The translations under genes were made by a program, and so were the position numbers. This document shows, one piece after another, positions 23,440-34,568 of a stretch of DNA of 64,000 bases. The notes beneath the pieces are model-generated. The model had not been told where the DNA came from. It ran no database searches and saw nothing but the letters and a program-made list of their open reading frames with translations. How positions within the stretch are numbered: position 1 is the stretch's first letter; the number at the start of each line of letters is the position of its first letter. The stretch is from Ephemerocybe angulata (Eukaryota > Basidiomycota > Agaricomycetes > Agaricales > Psathyrellaceae), in contig JAACJK010000002.1 of assembly GCA_013368325.1 (NCBI GenBank), positions 248,001-312,000 of the forward strand, in the 5' to 3' direction.

Positions 23440-24795
23440 TTACTCGACCTTGACGCTATATCCTCGACGTCTCCAATTTTCAAAAACGGCCTGTTGATCC
23501 TTGGTGACCACCCAACTCGCATCCCCCCGCTCTGGAATGATTGTAACCGACTGAAGCGTTGAATGGGCTTCAAGATTGTCCCCAAAATTATCCCACCGAC
23601 TGGCTAATACCTCAACGACCAATTCAGCCGAGAACTCCGCATCACTACCAACGAAGGTCAGTGCCCTGAGGTTAGGGAGCATAAGAAGACCATTGGGGAC
23701 AGCTGCCATCATGAGGTAGAGGGAAGTGGGCCCCAGGCCGATGAGAACTGCCTGGGCATTTAACCAGGCGTTGTTGGAAAGTTTGAGGGTGTGTAATGTT
23801 GGGAGGAGCCGAAGACATTCAATGAGAACTGTTTCCTCCAGAGACGCACCCTCAATCGTGAGCTCGGACAGCTGGCAGCCTGATTGGGAAATGCAGGGGT
23901 AGATGTCGAATTGGAACCCATCGGTCGGCATGGACAGCGCAAGTTTGAGCACGAGGATTCGAAGCTCAGGAAGGCGCAGGGAGTTGAGTAGACGGCAGCA
24001 TTGCCCACAATCCGCTTGGTTCTCGTCCAATTCGAATGTCAGCTGTTTGAGCGAATGATGATCGATTGTTTGTGCAGAGAAAGTATCGTCTTCAATGACG
24101 CCAACTGACTCCAGGGTTAGGAGAAGTGGGCATGATTCGAGAGCGGTGTATATCTCGCTGCAGAACACGCTGTCGAAGCATAGGTGGTGCAGGGACCTCC
24201 ACGGAAGGGAAATGTAGAAGTGGTAGAATGACTTGATGGTGGTGCTGGTGAGTGCGGAGCACGACGTAAAGTCGAGTCTGTACGACGGATTTGAGAGATC
24301 GGAGCTTCCCATTCTTGTCGAGAGCGCAAGGTTAGAAAGAAGAGGCCAGGAGTAATCGGCTAGCCCGCGGTCCCGCCAACGGTCATAAAAGAAGACGGGT
24401 GTGTCTAGGGCTAGGTAATGAGTCTGTGGGGAAAGGATTTGTATAAGATCGAACAGGCGGGCGAGATCCTCCTCGGAAGCCTCTTTTTTGGTTATGTTTT
24501 TTGGATCAACGATGGATATCGATAAGGGTAGACCACCCGCTCGGGCAGTCCATTCCTCGAGTAGGGATATTTGGGTGGAACAGTGCGAGTTGAGGATGAG
24601 GTTGACTTCCTGCCAAAATGTGCAAGTTTCGAATACCACGGCACGCCAGCTACGACACATTTTCCCGAGGAAGAGAGGGCACACCGCGTTCGCTTGCCCA
24701 CCATGCACAACGCCTGCGAATTGAAATATCTCGATGACGAGTTCATGTGGAAAGTCCATCAGCGGAAAGCCGGTCATCTCCTTTCCTAGGTTCAT
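23440..24795 (-). CDS. Intronless F-box protein, type A, shortened 5' end
   Basis: A single frame of 451 residues starting MNLGKEMTGFPLMDFPHELV. The F-box is at about residues 8-60. Then come CSTQISLLEEWTARAGGLPL, YSWPLLSNLALS, LLNSLRLPELRILVLKL and YPCISQSGCQLSELTIEGASL, with the family end RRRGYSVKVE. It is closest to the copy at 52303. Compared with that copy and the one at 48868, about 120 nt just before this start is missing. This removes the usual start (MSL..PP.ETSG) and the acceptor of the 5'-leader intron, so the protein begins some 30 residues later. The F-box itself is untouched, so it may still work. Confidence 0.8.
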   Translation of the reverse strand: MNLGKEMTGFPLMDFPHELVIEIFQFAGVVHGGQANAVCPLFLGKMCRSWRAVVFETCTFWQEVNLILNSHCSTQISLLEEWTARAGGLPLSISIVDPKNITKKEASEEDLARLFDLIQILSPQTHYLALDTPVFFYDRWRDRGLADYSWPLLSNLALSTRMGSSDLSNPSYRLDFTSCSALTSTTIKSFYHFYISLPWRSLHHLCFDSVFCSEIYTALESCPLLLTLESVGVIEDDTFSAQTIDHHSLKQLTFELDENQADCGQCCRLLNSLRLPELRILVLKLALSMPTDGFQFDIYPCISQSGCQLSELTIEGASLEETVLIECLRLLPTLHTLKLSNNAWLNAQAVLIGLGPTSLYLMMAAVPNGLLMLPNLRALTFVGSDAEFSAELVVEVLASRWDNFGDNLEAHSTLQSVTIIPERGDASWVVTKDQQAVFENWRRRGYSVKVE

Positions 24796-25839
24796 GGATC
24801 CAATGTTAGCGTGTCATACGCTACTATGAAGAGATTGGCGCTTACAGCCCAGTATTTTCCAGACAACGGCGACGTCTAAGCGGCTTGAAGGTGTAACTGA
24901 GAGGGCCGTTGGAAGGCGATTAATTGAGTTGTTGTTAAGTTGTAGGTCGAGTCACAGAACGTTAAGAAGAAAGGACAACATCGATTCGGCGACGGCGACG
25001 GCCAATCGTATTTGGCAACATCCTCTGATCCTTACACCGGCCACTGCCGGTCTCTTACCGCACCCCCACTTACGCAGGCAGCTGGTCCCGGACACGACAA
25101 GGCCACGATTCTCGACAGCGAGTTCTCAGAGGGTTCTCAGTGATCACAAAAAGGCCCTGAGCTGAGTACAGTCGATGCAGAGTTAGAGGACCCCCTTGGC
25201 TCGCACCCTTCCCGAGCGTTTAGATAATCTCCAACAGTTGTCCAACAGTGTCCAAACAATGTTTTCTCTTATCTTCCACGTGGATCACCCTGGCACTCTC
25301 CAGGAGAACATCCGTTAATTCTTCCTCCTTAAGGTTTTCTCTGGAGAGTGCTTACTCCCGCAAGAGAAAGGAACGAGAGAGAAACGAAGGTGATATTGCG
25401 TTCCCGATCGGGAAACCATATTCCCAGGGTCGGGTCATCGAAGCGCACCCTAGGACGGAGAGGGGACATAAGGTCAGGATAGGCATTGTGATCAGAATCC
25501 AAAGCTCATTTAAACACACACTTTCCTTAAAGTCATCCCCTACCGCCTTCCCTGCACATTGTTGTGGGTTTCAAGGAGGTGCCCCGAAGCGCCGAGTTTA
25601 GGCGCCCGTCCCTCATACCAACAGTCCCAAAGCATACAGAGTCTATTAGCAGCATACTAACAGAGAGTATCTGGGAGCAGAATAAAATGCCAGAATGACA
25701 GGTATACAGCATGAAACGAGTGTGAGTCCGTGCACAGTCACGATAGCTACTATTTTTCCAAGTCTCGCAAGTCTCCGTGATCGCTTGGAAACTGCTCGCG
25801 AGTGCTATAGTACGGTCCCCAAATTTCAACTCCTAGAGT
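24796..25839. other. Intergenic region with duplicated hydrophobin 3' flank and a hairpin
   Basis: There is no coding gene. Bases about 25566-25836 on the minus strand match about 48090-48345 on the plus strand. Bases about 24930-25150 match about 46190-46330 and 48540-48700, the shared F-box promoter region. A perfect-looking stem lies at 25293-25351. Confidence 0.6.
25293..25351. repeat. Inverted repeat (hairpin)
   Basis: GCACTCTCCAGGAGAA and TTCTCTGGAGAGTGC form a stem of about 15 bp with one bulge and a loop of about 28 nt. It lies between the F-box promoter and the hydrophobin 3' flank. Confidence 0.6.
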
Positions 25840-26434
25840 CTAGAGGTTGATGTTAATGGGGGTGCAGCCCAAGGCAATGATGCCGTTCTGGAGAAGCGTT
25901 AGGCTCTGGCCTGAGGTACCCAATACTGAGCTGAAACTCACGAAGGTGTTGTTGGTGCAGCAAACAGGCTGAGCAGAGCTATAGGTCATGCCGAAGATTA
26001 GTGGGAATCCACCTCCTATGCTCGTTAGACATACCAAGAGTTGCCGGGGAGGCCGATGACGGAGAGGGGGGAGCAGGTGACTAGTTGGAAATTAGAATAA
26101 GATTTCAAATACATGATGGTGATGCCGCTTACCTCCAACCTGACCAGTCAAGGGGCCCACGATAACACCCAAGAGAGCAAGCAGCCCGGCGAGTCCAGGG
26201 GAGTTGGCCTATATGTTCAGTCAGCATCTTTCCTCAACGCATGCGGAGAAAATAAGCGCGGCGTACAGCCTGGACGGAGTTGCAGCACTGCACCGGCCCG
26301 GTGTTGCACTGGCTAACGGGGGGAGGAGTGGTGGGAGGAGCGGGTGTCTCAGTGCGCTCAACGAGGACAACGCTAGCGGAGGCGATGAGCGCCAGGAAGA
26401 GGACAGTGACAACGGTGGAGATGCGGTGCAACAT
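25840..26434 (-). CDS. Class I hydrophobin
   Basis: Four exons (26267-26434, 26133-26208, 26035-26080, 25840-25978) encode 142 residues. After the signal peptide (MLHRISTVVTVLFLALIASA) and a Pro/Thr-rich linker come the eight cysteines in hydrophobin order: C..CC (QCNTGPVQCCN), C (VTCSPL), C (NSC), CC (AQPVCCTN) and C (ALGCTPI). One intron splits the codon of the NSC cysteine. The stretch between the CC pair and the next C, and the long spacing after the second CC, fit class I. These secreted proteins self-assemble into amphipathic rodlet layers on hyphae and fruit bodies. A TATATAAA box lies about 105 nt upstream. Confidence 0.92.
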
Positions 26435-26537
26435 TGTGGCTTGGGTAAAAAGCTTTTTAAAGGCTGTGAGGTTTAGGAAGGTAGTCGAGAAACTGGAAGT
26501 AGTTGGTTGACTGGAGAGATAAAGTGGTGTGGCTCGT

Positions 26538-26546
26538 CTTTATATA
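26538..26546 (-). promoter_or_regulatory. TATA box of the hydrophobin gene
   Basis: GTATATAAAG on the minus strand, about 105 nt before the hydrophobin ATG. The spacing suits a strongly expressed fungal gene. Confidence 0.55.
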
Positions 26547-28118
26547 CCCTGACAGTAAATAATATGGTCTTTATTCTGGGTAGTACAGATTGGGCGCATG
26601 CTGGATCCTCGTTTTCCGGATTCCTCAGGGGAACACGGGACATCAGCTTCTGAAAGACTGAGTTCCGTATTCCCGTATGTCGTGGACACTTCCGCAACGG
26701 TCTAGATGGCAGCAATATATCAAATTCTGCGCTTCCGCTCCACCTTTACGTCTGTAGCAACCCCTTTTGACAGTTCGAGGCTCAACGCGCGTGAGCTTTA
26801 GGCCAGTAAGCAGCTTTTTATTGGGTTTCATTCTTCAAAGTCTGCGCAATGAGAGCCCCAGACACCTGGACCCTGTCTACTGTTAGTCTTCTGGCAGCGG
26901 CGAAAGAGGATACAGCAAACAGGCCGAAAGTACGGGATTCAGAAAGGCATCGGCGATTGCCACTACCCGCAACGGCTCTCTTCATGCCGTGTCGGAAGCT
27001 ATCCTGATACTCGTATGTACGAACGGCCTTGCATTTGGAATATCGAAATCAGAGGAAACTACTGTCAGTTACTAGATGGGGACCTTGCTTCTTCTGACTA
27101 CTCTCCTCCTGACTACCTCCGTCTCTCGATATAGTCGTCGATGATCTTAAACGCACGTTCTCTGTGGGGTTTGGCTGCGGGCGCTTATTTTTAAAAAGCG
27201 AAAGGACCTTTCAAGCCGAAACTTTCTAGATCTCCTCATGCACATCCTCATTGTGAGCCCCTAGAACTTGAAAACAGCGCCGACCTCATTCACGGTCAGC
27301 TTTGGCCTACCCGGGCCACCACCCCACTCCTATAATATCGGCGAAACGTTCATTGGCACACCCATGTCGTTTTCGCACACTTGTTCGTAACATTACAGAC
27401 ATTGCTTCTCGAGCTTCTAGCGTGCATTTGTGGAGCTCGAGGAAGTACCTGGACATATAAAAGTCAGTAGCAACGATCCAGACAACAGACAGACCTTGGG
27501 TCCAGATGCTTTAGCACCGCTGCACAACCGCAAGTGTACACGTTCCAATGAGAGTGTTCCGGTTTTCTTCCGCCAAGATACACTTCAGCAAAGACAGAAT
27601 ACACCTTACCTTCCTGAGCGAGCAATATTTACCCCGCGCAGTTGAAGCGGTACCGCGAAGTTGTGAACCAGCGATGATCAAGCCGTAATGTAACGAGAGC
27701 AGGCTGGTCGAGGCTCTGCCATGCCACATATAATGAAATCTCCGAGAGTCGCAGCCAATGCAAAGCAAGCTGCTCAGATACCGATCAAAATTAATCAAAG
27801 CACTGTGGCCAAGTTAAGGTTTTCAAATTGAAGGAAGGGCTTCGACGAAATCCCTCCTCGTGGGGCTGTCATCCGTTTTGTGCACGCCTCGAACGGCCTG
27901 TCGTACAACGGATGCCCGCGCTGGACGAAGCGATGCTGATGCTCCACAACGTGAGGATACACAGAGCCAGTGGAGGCGCAAGGCTCAAGCGCCCATTCGT
28001 AAACCATGGATTTCGTCTAGTAATTGTTGCGTGAGTAGAAGGTAAAGATAGTTATGAGGAAATGCCGGCCGTTTGTTGGTCAGTTCTGGATAATCGTAGA
28101 TACGTTACTAGGATGAGC
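26547..28118. other. Intergenic region, no gene seen
   Basis: About 1.6 kb between the hydrophobin promoter and the 3' end of the T-protein gene. Small open frames (up to about 95 codons) occur on both strands, but none has a recognisable domain or splice pattern. Confidence 0.4.
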
Positions 28119-29600
28119 CTAACCGCGCCAGTAGTTCGGCTTGATGAAAGGCATGGGGGTGATAACTGCCTTTCTCAACTTGTTTCGCACGTCGACCTCG
28201 ACTTCAGTGCCCTTCTTGTGGAAGCCGTTCTTAACATATCCCATAGCGATGTTCTTGCCCAGGCTAGGCGACGGAATGCCAGAGGTGACAACGCCAATCT
28301 CCTCCTTCTCAGGCCCAACGATCTTCGCTCCCTCTATAAGGCAACATCAGCCAGTGCTTACTATGACACGACACGGGGAGCACTCACGTCTGGCAGGGGC
28401 ACCCTCAATGACCAGGCCTACGCGACGGCGCGGAGGACCTTCTTTGAGGTGTTTTCGGACGGCCTCGGCGCCAATGAAGTCGCCGTTTTCTTTCCTGTCC
28501 TTGCCGATGACCCAGCTGAGGCCGGCTTCGACAGGGGTGGTGGTCTCGTCAAGGTCGTTTCCGTACAGACACATGCCGGCTTCCAGGCGCAGACTGTCTC
28601 GCGCACCAAGACCCGTCAGCTGAACAGGCTCCTTCGTCAGCAGTTTCGCGACATCAACCGTTTGCGAAGGAGGGATAGAGATCTAGGTAAAGTAATGAGT
28701 CCGGAATTACGCGTAAAATAGCGGTCCGAGGTACCTCGAACCCGTCCTCTCCAGTGTACCCTCCACGCGCAACGTGCAAGTTGAACCCTTCAATCGGGAC
28801 GAACGCCGACTTGCCGAACGTCAACTGACGGAGATCAAACGAGGTCAGGCTCTGGAGGTACGAAGCAGCCTCGGGGCCCTGCAGTGCCAACAGGCCCCAA
28901 TCCTCCAGGACTTCCATCTCGACGGGCCCCTCCTTGCCCTTCTCGCTGGCGTTCCACTCCGCGAGCTTCTCCTTGAAATGGGGAAGGTCGCGGTCTCTCC
29001 TTCCAGCATTCGTGACAACGTAGTACGCGTCCGACGCGTGTTTCGTGATAATGGTGTCGTCGATGATACCACCCTGTTCGTTCAGGAGGACGGAGAGAGT
29101 CGAGCCGTAGGAGGGCAGAGCGGAGAGCGATGAAGGTGTAAGCCATTCGAGGAATGCGGTAGCAGTTGCACCCCGGAAGCTAGCGGAACATAAGGATTTG
29201 ATACATGTAAGGTTTATGGGTTAACACTTACTTGGATTGGACCATATGCCCGACATCGAAGAGACCCACACTCTTCCGTACATGGTTGTGACTCGCGACT
29301 GCATTCCTTCAGCGACATTTCTCTAACTCATTTCGTTTGACCTCACCTTGACCAACATCCCCATACGCCAAAGGCATTGAATAGCCAGCAAAAGGCACCA
29401 TCTTCGCGCCATTCGATACATGGAAGTCGTACAGACCAGTTTTCCTCAGCTGTAAAAAATATTTCACGTCAGTTTTCTCCGATTATGTGAAGTTGAGAAC
29501 TTGCCGGTGAAGACGAAGCTGCATACCCTCTTTTCGCCAAGTTAGCAGAGCTTGCACGGATTGCCCTTTGCAGGGTAGGAATACCACGAAGTAGAGCCAT
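28119..29600 (-). CDS. GCV1: Aminomethyltransferase, glycine cleavage system T protein
   Basis: Starts at ATG 29600 with a mitochondrial-type leader ([21 protein letters not shown]) and ends at TAG 28119-28121. Several short introns interrupt it. The ordered blocks are [157 protein letters not shown] and the C-terminal [13 protein letters not shown] end. The T protein moves the aminomethyl carbon from the H-protein lipoyl arm to tetrahydrofolate, releasing ammonia, in the mitochondrial matrix. All blocks are present and in frame, so it is probably functional. Confidence 0.92.
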
Positions 29601-29847
29601 TGTCAGAGTTGGTCAAGAACAAGCAGAAAGCTCGCGCCATGTGCTCACTCTCAGGCCTGGACTCAGGGGCTTCGGCCCCTAACCTCAGCATATACAGCCC
29701 TTAACCCAATGGAACCCAGCGACCATCAAGGTTCAACATAGGCAGTGCAACGACGCGCTCGTTCACATCTTCTACCGCAACGTCGACTTCCACATTCTTC
29801 TTCTACCGCAACGTCGACTCTTTGAACAGATACCAGCTGGCTGCGCC

Positions 29848-31658
29848 ATGTCACGATTTGTTAGAGCCTCCAAATACCGGTAAGATCTAATCCATCATAA
29901 TCAAGTGCCCGATGTTCACTGCCAGAGATTTGGTGAAGCCACGTCTTCGGGCAGAATGCGAAGAAGGAGTACGGATTTGAAAACGTCAAGGTGACGAACA
30001 GCGCTTGGGACACCAACATCATCTCTGCATCTGGGGTGAGTCAATCGCAGCAGAAGTGTATCTCTATCTGACCATATGAGCAGCAATACATCAGCGTCAA
30101 CTGGAACTCCTCAGGAGGCGGCGCGTTCTCGATTCTACCTCTGCCTTCTCCATTCAATGCTACCAATGGATTCCCGCACAAGCTTCCCGACAGCTTGCCC
30201 CTTGCACGTGGACATACCGCGACGGTGCTCGATACCGACTGGTCGCCGCACAACGACTCCATTGTCGCCTCAGGAGGCGAGGATGGCAAGACCATGATCT
30301 GGAAGGTCGAGGCATCGGCTTTTGAGGGCTGGGGAACCGACGGCTGGGAAGCCCAGGACTTCGACCCCGTACTCCGAATCGACGCCTCTGCGAGGAAGGT
30401 CGGCCAGGTCCTCTTCCACCCCACCGCTTCAAATGTTCTCGCCACCGCCTCCGGCGACGCTTTGGTCAAGCTCTGGGACCTTGCCAACCCGGAAGAACCT
30501 CGATCTGTCTTGTCTGGACACGGGGATATTATCCAGAGTCTTACCTTCAACCCCACCGGCACCCTCCTTGTGACCACCTGCAGAGATCGAAAGCTCCGCC
30601 TCTTCGATCCTCGCGCGGGCGGCGACCCCGTGCGCGTGAACGATGGGCACAGCGGTATCAAGGGATCGCGTATTGTCTGGATGGGCGAGCACGACCGCAT
30701 CGCGACGACCGGCTTCAGCAAGATGTCCGAGCGTCAAGCAGGCATCTGGGAGCTGGGCAACCTCGACAACCTCAAGACCCTCTCGCTCGACCAATCCGCT
30801 GGTGTCGTCATGCCATTCTGGTCTGACAACAACATCCTCTTCTTGGGTGCGTTGCAGTCCTTCCACGTGAGCTGTAACACTGACGTTTCGCAGCCGGAAA
30901 GGGCGATGGAAACATCCGTTACTACGAGTACGAATCCGACTCGCTCTTCTCGCTCTCAGAGTATAAATCCTCCGACCCACAACGTGGCATGTGCTTCCTC
31001 CCGCGCCGGGCTCTCAACGTGTCAGAGTGCGAAATCGCCAGGGCCTACAAGGTCTACGGATCTACCATCGAACCCATCGCCTTCATTGTGCCGCGAAAGG
31101 TGCGTAGTTCCCCCACCCCTCCTCTTCTCCACTCACGCAAGCCTTTAGGCGGACTCCTTCCAATCGGACATTTTCCCTCCAGCGCCCTCGAGCGAACCCT
31201 CGCTCTCGGCATCCGAATTCTTCAATGGCAAAACCGCTCCGGCCAACTACGTCAACCTCGCCGACGGGACCACCGTCTCCGGCGCCGTTCCCGCCCCCGC
31301 CACACCCTCCATAGCCAAACCGACGCGCACCTTGACCGCATCGCTGCCGTCTCCTGCGCCCGCGCCCTCCCCTATCTACGTCCCCTCCACGCCCGCGCCC
31401 GCACCCGAGCCCACGCCCGTCGCAGCGCCCTCCTCCCCTGTCCTCACCCGCGGCCAATCCTCAGACGTATGTTCTTCCTTCTTCTTCTTAGCTTCGATCA
31501 CAACTGACCTTGTTCCCTTCTAGTCTGGATTGAGAGACGACAACGCCAAACTCGCGGCGGAACTTCGCGAAGCCCGGGAGAAGATTCGCAATCTCGAGTT
31601 GCAGGTCGAGTCGCTGAGGGCCAACGCACGCAAGGCTGCTCAGCTTCTCGATTCATGA
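29848..31658 (+). CDS. CRN1: Coronin, actin-binding WD40 protein
   Basis: Six exons (29848-29879, 29939-30035, 30084-30846, 30894-31099, 31149-31466, 31524-31658) give 516 residues. The N-terminus MSRFVRASKYRHVFGQNAKKEYGFENV with NSAWDTN is the coronin signature. WD40 repeats follow (HTATVLDTDWSPHNDSIVASGGEDG, FHPTASNVLATASGDALVKLWDL, LTFNPTGTLLVTTCRDRKLRLFD, GKGDGNIRYYEYE), then the coronin extension (RGMCFLPRRALNVSECEIARAYK). A Pro/Ala-rich linker precedes a C-terminal coiled coil (LAAELREAREKIRNLELQVESLRA) for oligomerisation. Coronin bundles actin and tunes the Arp2/3 complex and cofilin at cortical patches. No defects seen. Confidence 0.95.
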
Positions 31659-32047
31659 AATACCCCGCCTTGATCACGTCTTCTCCATGTTTAACTCACG
31701 TTTCAGCGTATTGGTAACCCTGTTGTACGATTCTTGCTTTCTGCATCTGTGTGTCTGGAATCTGGATTGTTGTAATGAGTGGAAGATATCCCCTGTGCTA
31801 CTGAATCCCTATAGAAATCTCTTGCTTGAATTCCTACATGAAAAGCCCGAAGGATGTCGAAATCATACGGCACCATCTCAATTTACAGAGCGTTTCTCCG
31901 CATTCTCGCCGACCTTGCAAGCTCGCTCCCGAAGGTGAGCATCATCATTTCACGCGTGGAGTTTGTAGCCTATTCGACGAACCAAACAAGGTATGTATCT
32001 ACTCTTTACAATTTCGCCTTGAGAAGCGTTAACACCGATGTATTCGC
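31659..32047. other. Intergenic region between convergent genes
   Basis: Short 389-nt space holding the 3' ends of coronin (+) and the quinone oxidoreductase (-). No further gene seen. Confidence 0.5.
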
Positions 32048-33050
32048 TCACGCGGTGGAGGACTCGACCTTCTCTTCGACCTTGTGGTTAACCCGGGCAA
32101 GGACGTTATAGAAGGCCTTGCCTTGGTTCTGCGCAATGTCGATCTCGAGAGCGCTGGGCTGGCGAGAGCCGTCGCCACCAGCGATCGTTCCAGCGCCCCA
32201 TGGCGAGCCTAAGGTTTGGTCAGTCAGAGTCACAAACCACTATCTGAATAGAGGAGTGCGTACCGCCGTGGACCTCTTCGATGTTGCTCATCTGCTTGAA
32301 CGCGTGGGCATAGCCGAAGGGCACGAAGATGATACCGTGATGGGCGAACGTGGAGAGGGTGTTCATGGCGGTGACTTCCTGTCCTCCACCCATAGACGCG
32401 GTGGAGACGAACACGCCGGCATACTTTCCAGCAAGCGCACCCTGAGCCCAGAGGTATCCAGTGGCGTCCCAGAAGGCCTAAATGTAGCAGGAGTGCAGAC
32501 CACATGAGCTTCCTCCATGTATAGTTTACGCGCCTTTCCGACGAGCCGCTCTGCGAGCGGACGCGCGACGCGATGGATGATGGTAAAATGGTGCGTACCT
32601 TGAGCTGGGCGGGCATGTTTCCGTAGCGCGTAGGGATGCCGAAGAGGTATCCGTCGTACTGGACTAGGGTCTCCGCGGTGGCGATAGGGTAGTCGGGCTT
32701 CGCAGGCGCGTGCATCATGGTGAGGATTTCTTCCGGCAAAGTCTCGGGGACTCTGGGGAACGACATTAGCCCGCTGTTCTTCTTCTACTTATTCCTTTGC
32801 GCCGACGTGTCGTGCCACGATGCTCGCTCGACTGGCGTGGGCCGGGGGTTTGTATGATACGCACTGGTAGATGTCGGCGGTGCCGCCTGCAGCGATGATG
32901 CCCTCCTTTTCAGCTTCAGCGACTAAGGGCGGGATCAAGAGTGTCGTGATTAGATGGGTTGGGCGAGAGATTTGGGAGGCTCGACGACATACCCTTTGCG
33001 ATATGGCCGTAGAGGGTGTAGATAATAATAGCGATGCGAGGAGAAGACAT
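32048..33050 (-). CDS. NAD(P)H:quinone oxidoreductase, WrbA / flavodoxin-like type
   Basis: Starts [19 protein letters not shown] at 33050, the phosphate-binding start of a flavodoxin fold. The first intron splits the next Val codon, followed by [19 protein letters not shown]. Then come [36 protein letters not shown] (FMN loop), [41 protein letters not shown] and [17 protein letters not shown]. The C-terminal exon [33 protein letters not shown] ends at 32048. Family members (yeast Pst2, Rfs1, Ycp4; E. coli WrbA) reduce quinones by two electrons using FMN and respond to oxidative stress; in wood-decay fungi they act on lignin-derived quinones. Four short introns can be read. Confidence 0.9.
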
Positions 33051-34088
33051 GGTGGTGAATTGGCCGGGTGGACGTAAAGCTGAAAACGTGCTCAAGGGAT
33101 TGAGGAGGGGAGAGAGAGATCTGGAATGAGATGGAGGTAAGGAAGAACGAACACGCTACGAACTTGGGGCTTATGTACCTGTACCACGCCGGAGTAGGAT
33201 ATGTCTGCAGCCACGGACCGGAAACCAATAGAAGCGCGCCTAAACTCAATTTACGAAAATTCCGCTGACAAATAGCATATTTTATTCGCTTGTCAGCCGC
33301 AAATTGGTCAGCTATGAGGTACGAGCAGGGGCAATGGAGAGGGACAAGCGCCGAGATAAGATAACGGTCCAGGGGTTTCCGACCCCTCAACTTGGTCTCC
33401 GATGTACGAAAATATTACTGGAAAGGCCACCTGGCAGCACACGTCGCCGGACCGTGGACTAGCATGGCTTTATGATAAACTTGGATGAAATTGCACACAG
33501 GCAGCAGCGTTCGGTATGTTTTTCACAGGCATGAGAACCCAGCCATGCCGGAGACCGGTCAATTCTTTTAGCAGGAGTGTATCCTCATTGGGTGAGGACA
33601 ATCCTTTGACGTCATCCATGCGGCGGTTGCTGTTACAGTGTCCTCGACGGGATCGCCTCGAGCCAGCCAGAGCCAGCCAGCTCACGGCGCAGTTTCGAGG
33701 GTGTACCATTGTGTAGAAAATCGAATCTGTGCTTAGGGGAGTACTGGCGTTGGAAAGCCGAGATCGGACTGGTGCAGTTCCGCGAACCTTCGTAGATGGA
33801 AGGAAATGGACAGAGGCAATCCCTTAGGGCCAAAAAATCTCACCGTGATGGCGTATGCCATACGGAGTGCCACTTATCAGATATAGCTTCGCGATGCTCC
33901 TGTGTGTTCTCTTTGCTCAAATCGGGGAGAAAGGCAGGTAGCATGGCAGTTAGAGCTCGAGGCTTCCGATGCTTCTGAACTTGACCGGGACCTTGAACCC
34001 CGAGATAATAGGAATAGGGCTCGGAAGACGGGTCGAATCTCGATCGACATTGGGAGGTGTCGAAAGCGGAAAAAAGAAAAAGGTTGAC
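33051..34088. other. Intergenic region, no gene seen
   Basis: About 1 kb between the quinone oxidoreductase promoter and tRNA-Ile. A tiny GAGCCAGCCA tandem occurs near 33660. No supported coding sequence. Confidence 0.45.
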
Positions 34089-34162
34089 TGGCCAACGTGG
34101 GGATCGAACCCAAGACCTTCGCGTTATTAGCACGACGCTCTAACCAACTGAGCTAGTCGGCC
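34089..34162 (-). tRNA. tRNA-Ile, anticodon AAT
   Basis: A 74-nt cloverleaf on the minus strand, no intron. The acceptor stem GGCCGAC pairs with GTTGGCC (one G-U), with discriminator A. The D arm GCTC...GAGC has loop AGTTGGTTA. The anticodon stem TCGTG/CGCGA holds loop CTAATAA, so the anticodon is AAT (AAU, read as IAU after modification). The T loop is TTCGATC on a stem with one mismatch. CCA is not encoded, as usual for nuclear genes. Confidence 0.93.
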
Positions 34163-34568
34163 TGATGGTCCAACTCGTGTTGCCGCCATCAATAGCGCTT
34201 GCCCGCCAATGGTCCGGCTCACCACTCCCGATCCAAAGAGCAAAGGTGCGACGATTGAGCGCCAAGAGGTACGCCCTTATGGTACGTCTGGATTGGATCT
34301 TGGGGATACTATTGGGCGGTTTAAAGTACAGGAAGTCTACACAGTCAGGAAAGTACGACAGAAGGAAGGTCGAAGATTACAGGGAATACATTAGGGACAA
34401 TAGTAGTACATCAAAGGAGGGGAAGGGAAGGGAAAGCAGGTACACGTACACATATACAGAGATACAGAGTAGCAAGCAATACAATCGCAAATTATACATA
34501 GATACGAACAGAAAACAGCATCGCAACAACAATCAAAACAAACAGACCGCAGTCTCGCCGGAATCCAA
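34163..34568. other. Intergenic region, no gene seen
   Basis: It contains a purine-rich, ACA/AGA-rich stretch on the plus strand, which forms a long 3' flank of the DUF6699-like gene. No supported gene. Confidence 0.45.

Noticed and set aside
28062..28721. 219-codon plus-strand open frame
   Set aside because: It lies antisense to the glycine-cleavage T protein exons and is explained by their codon bias.
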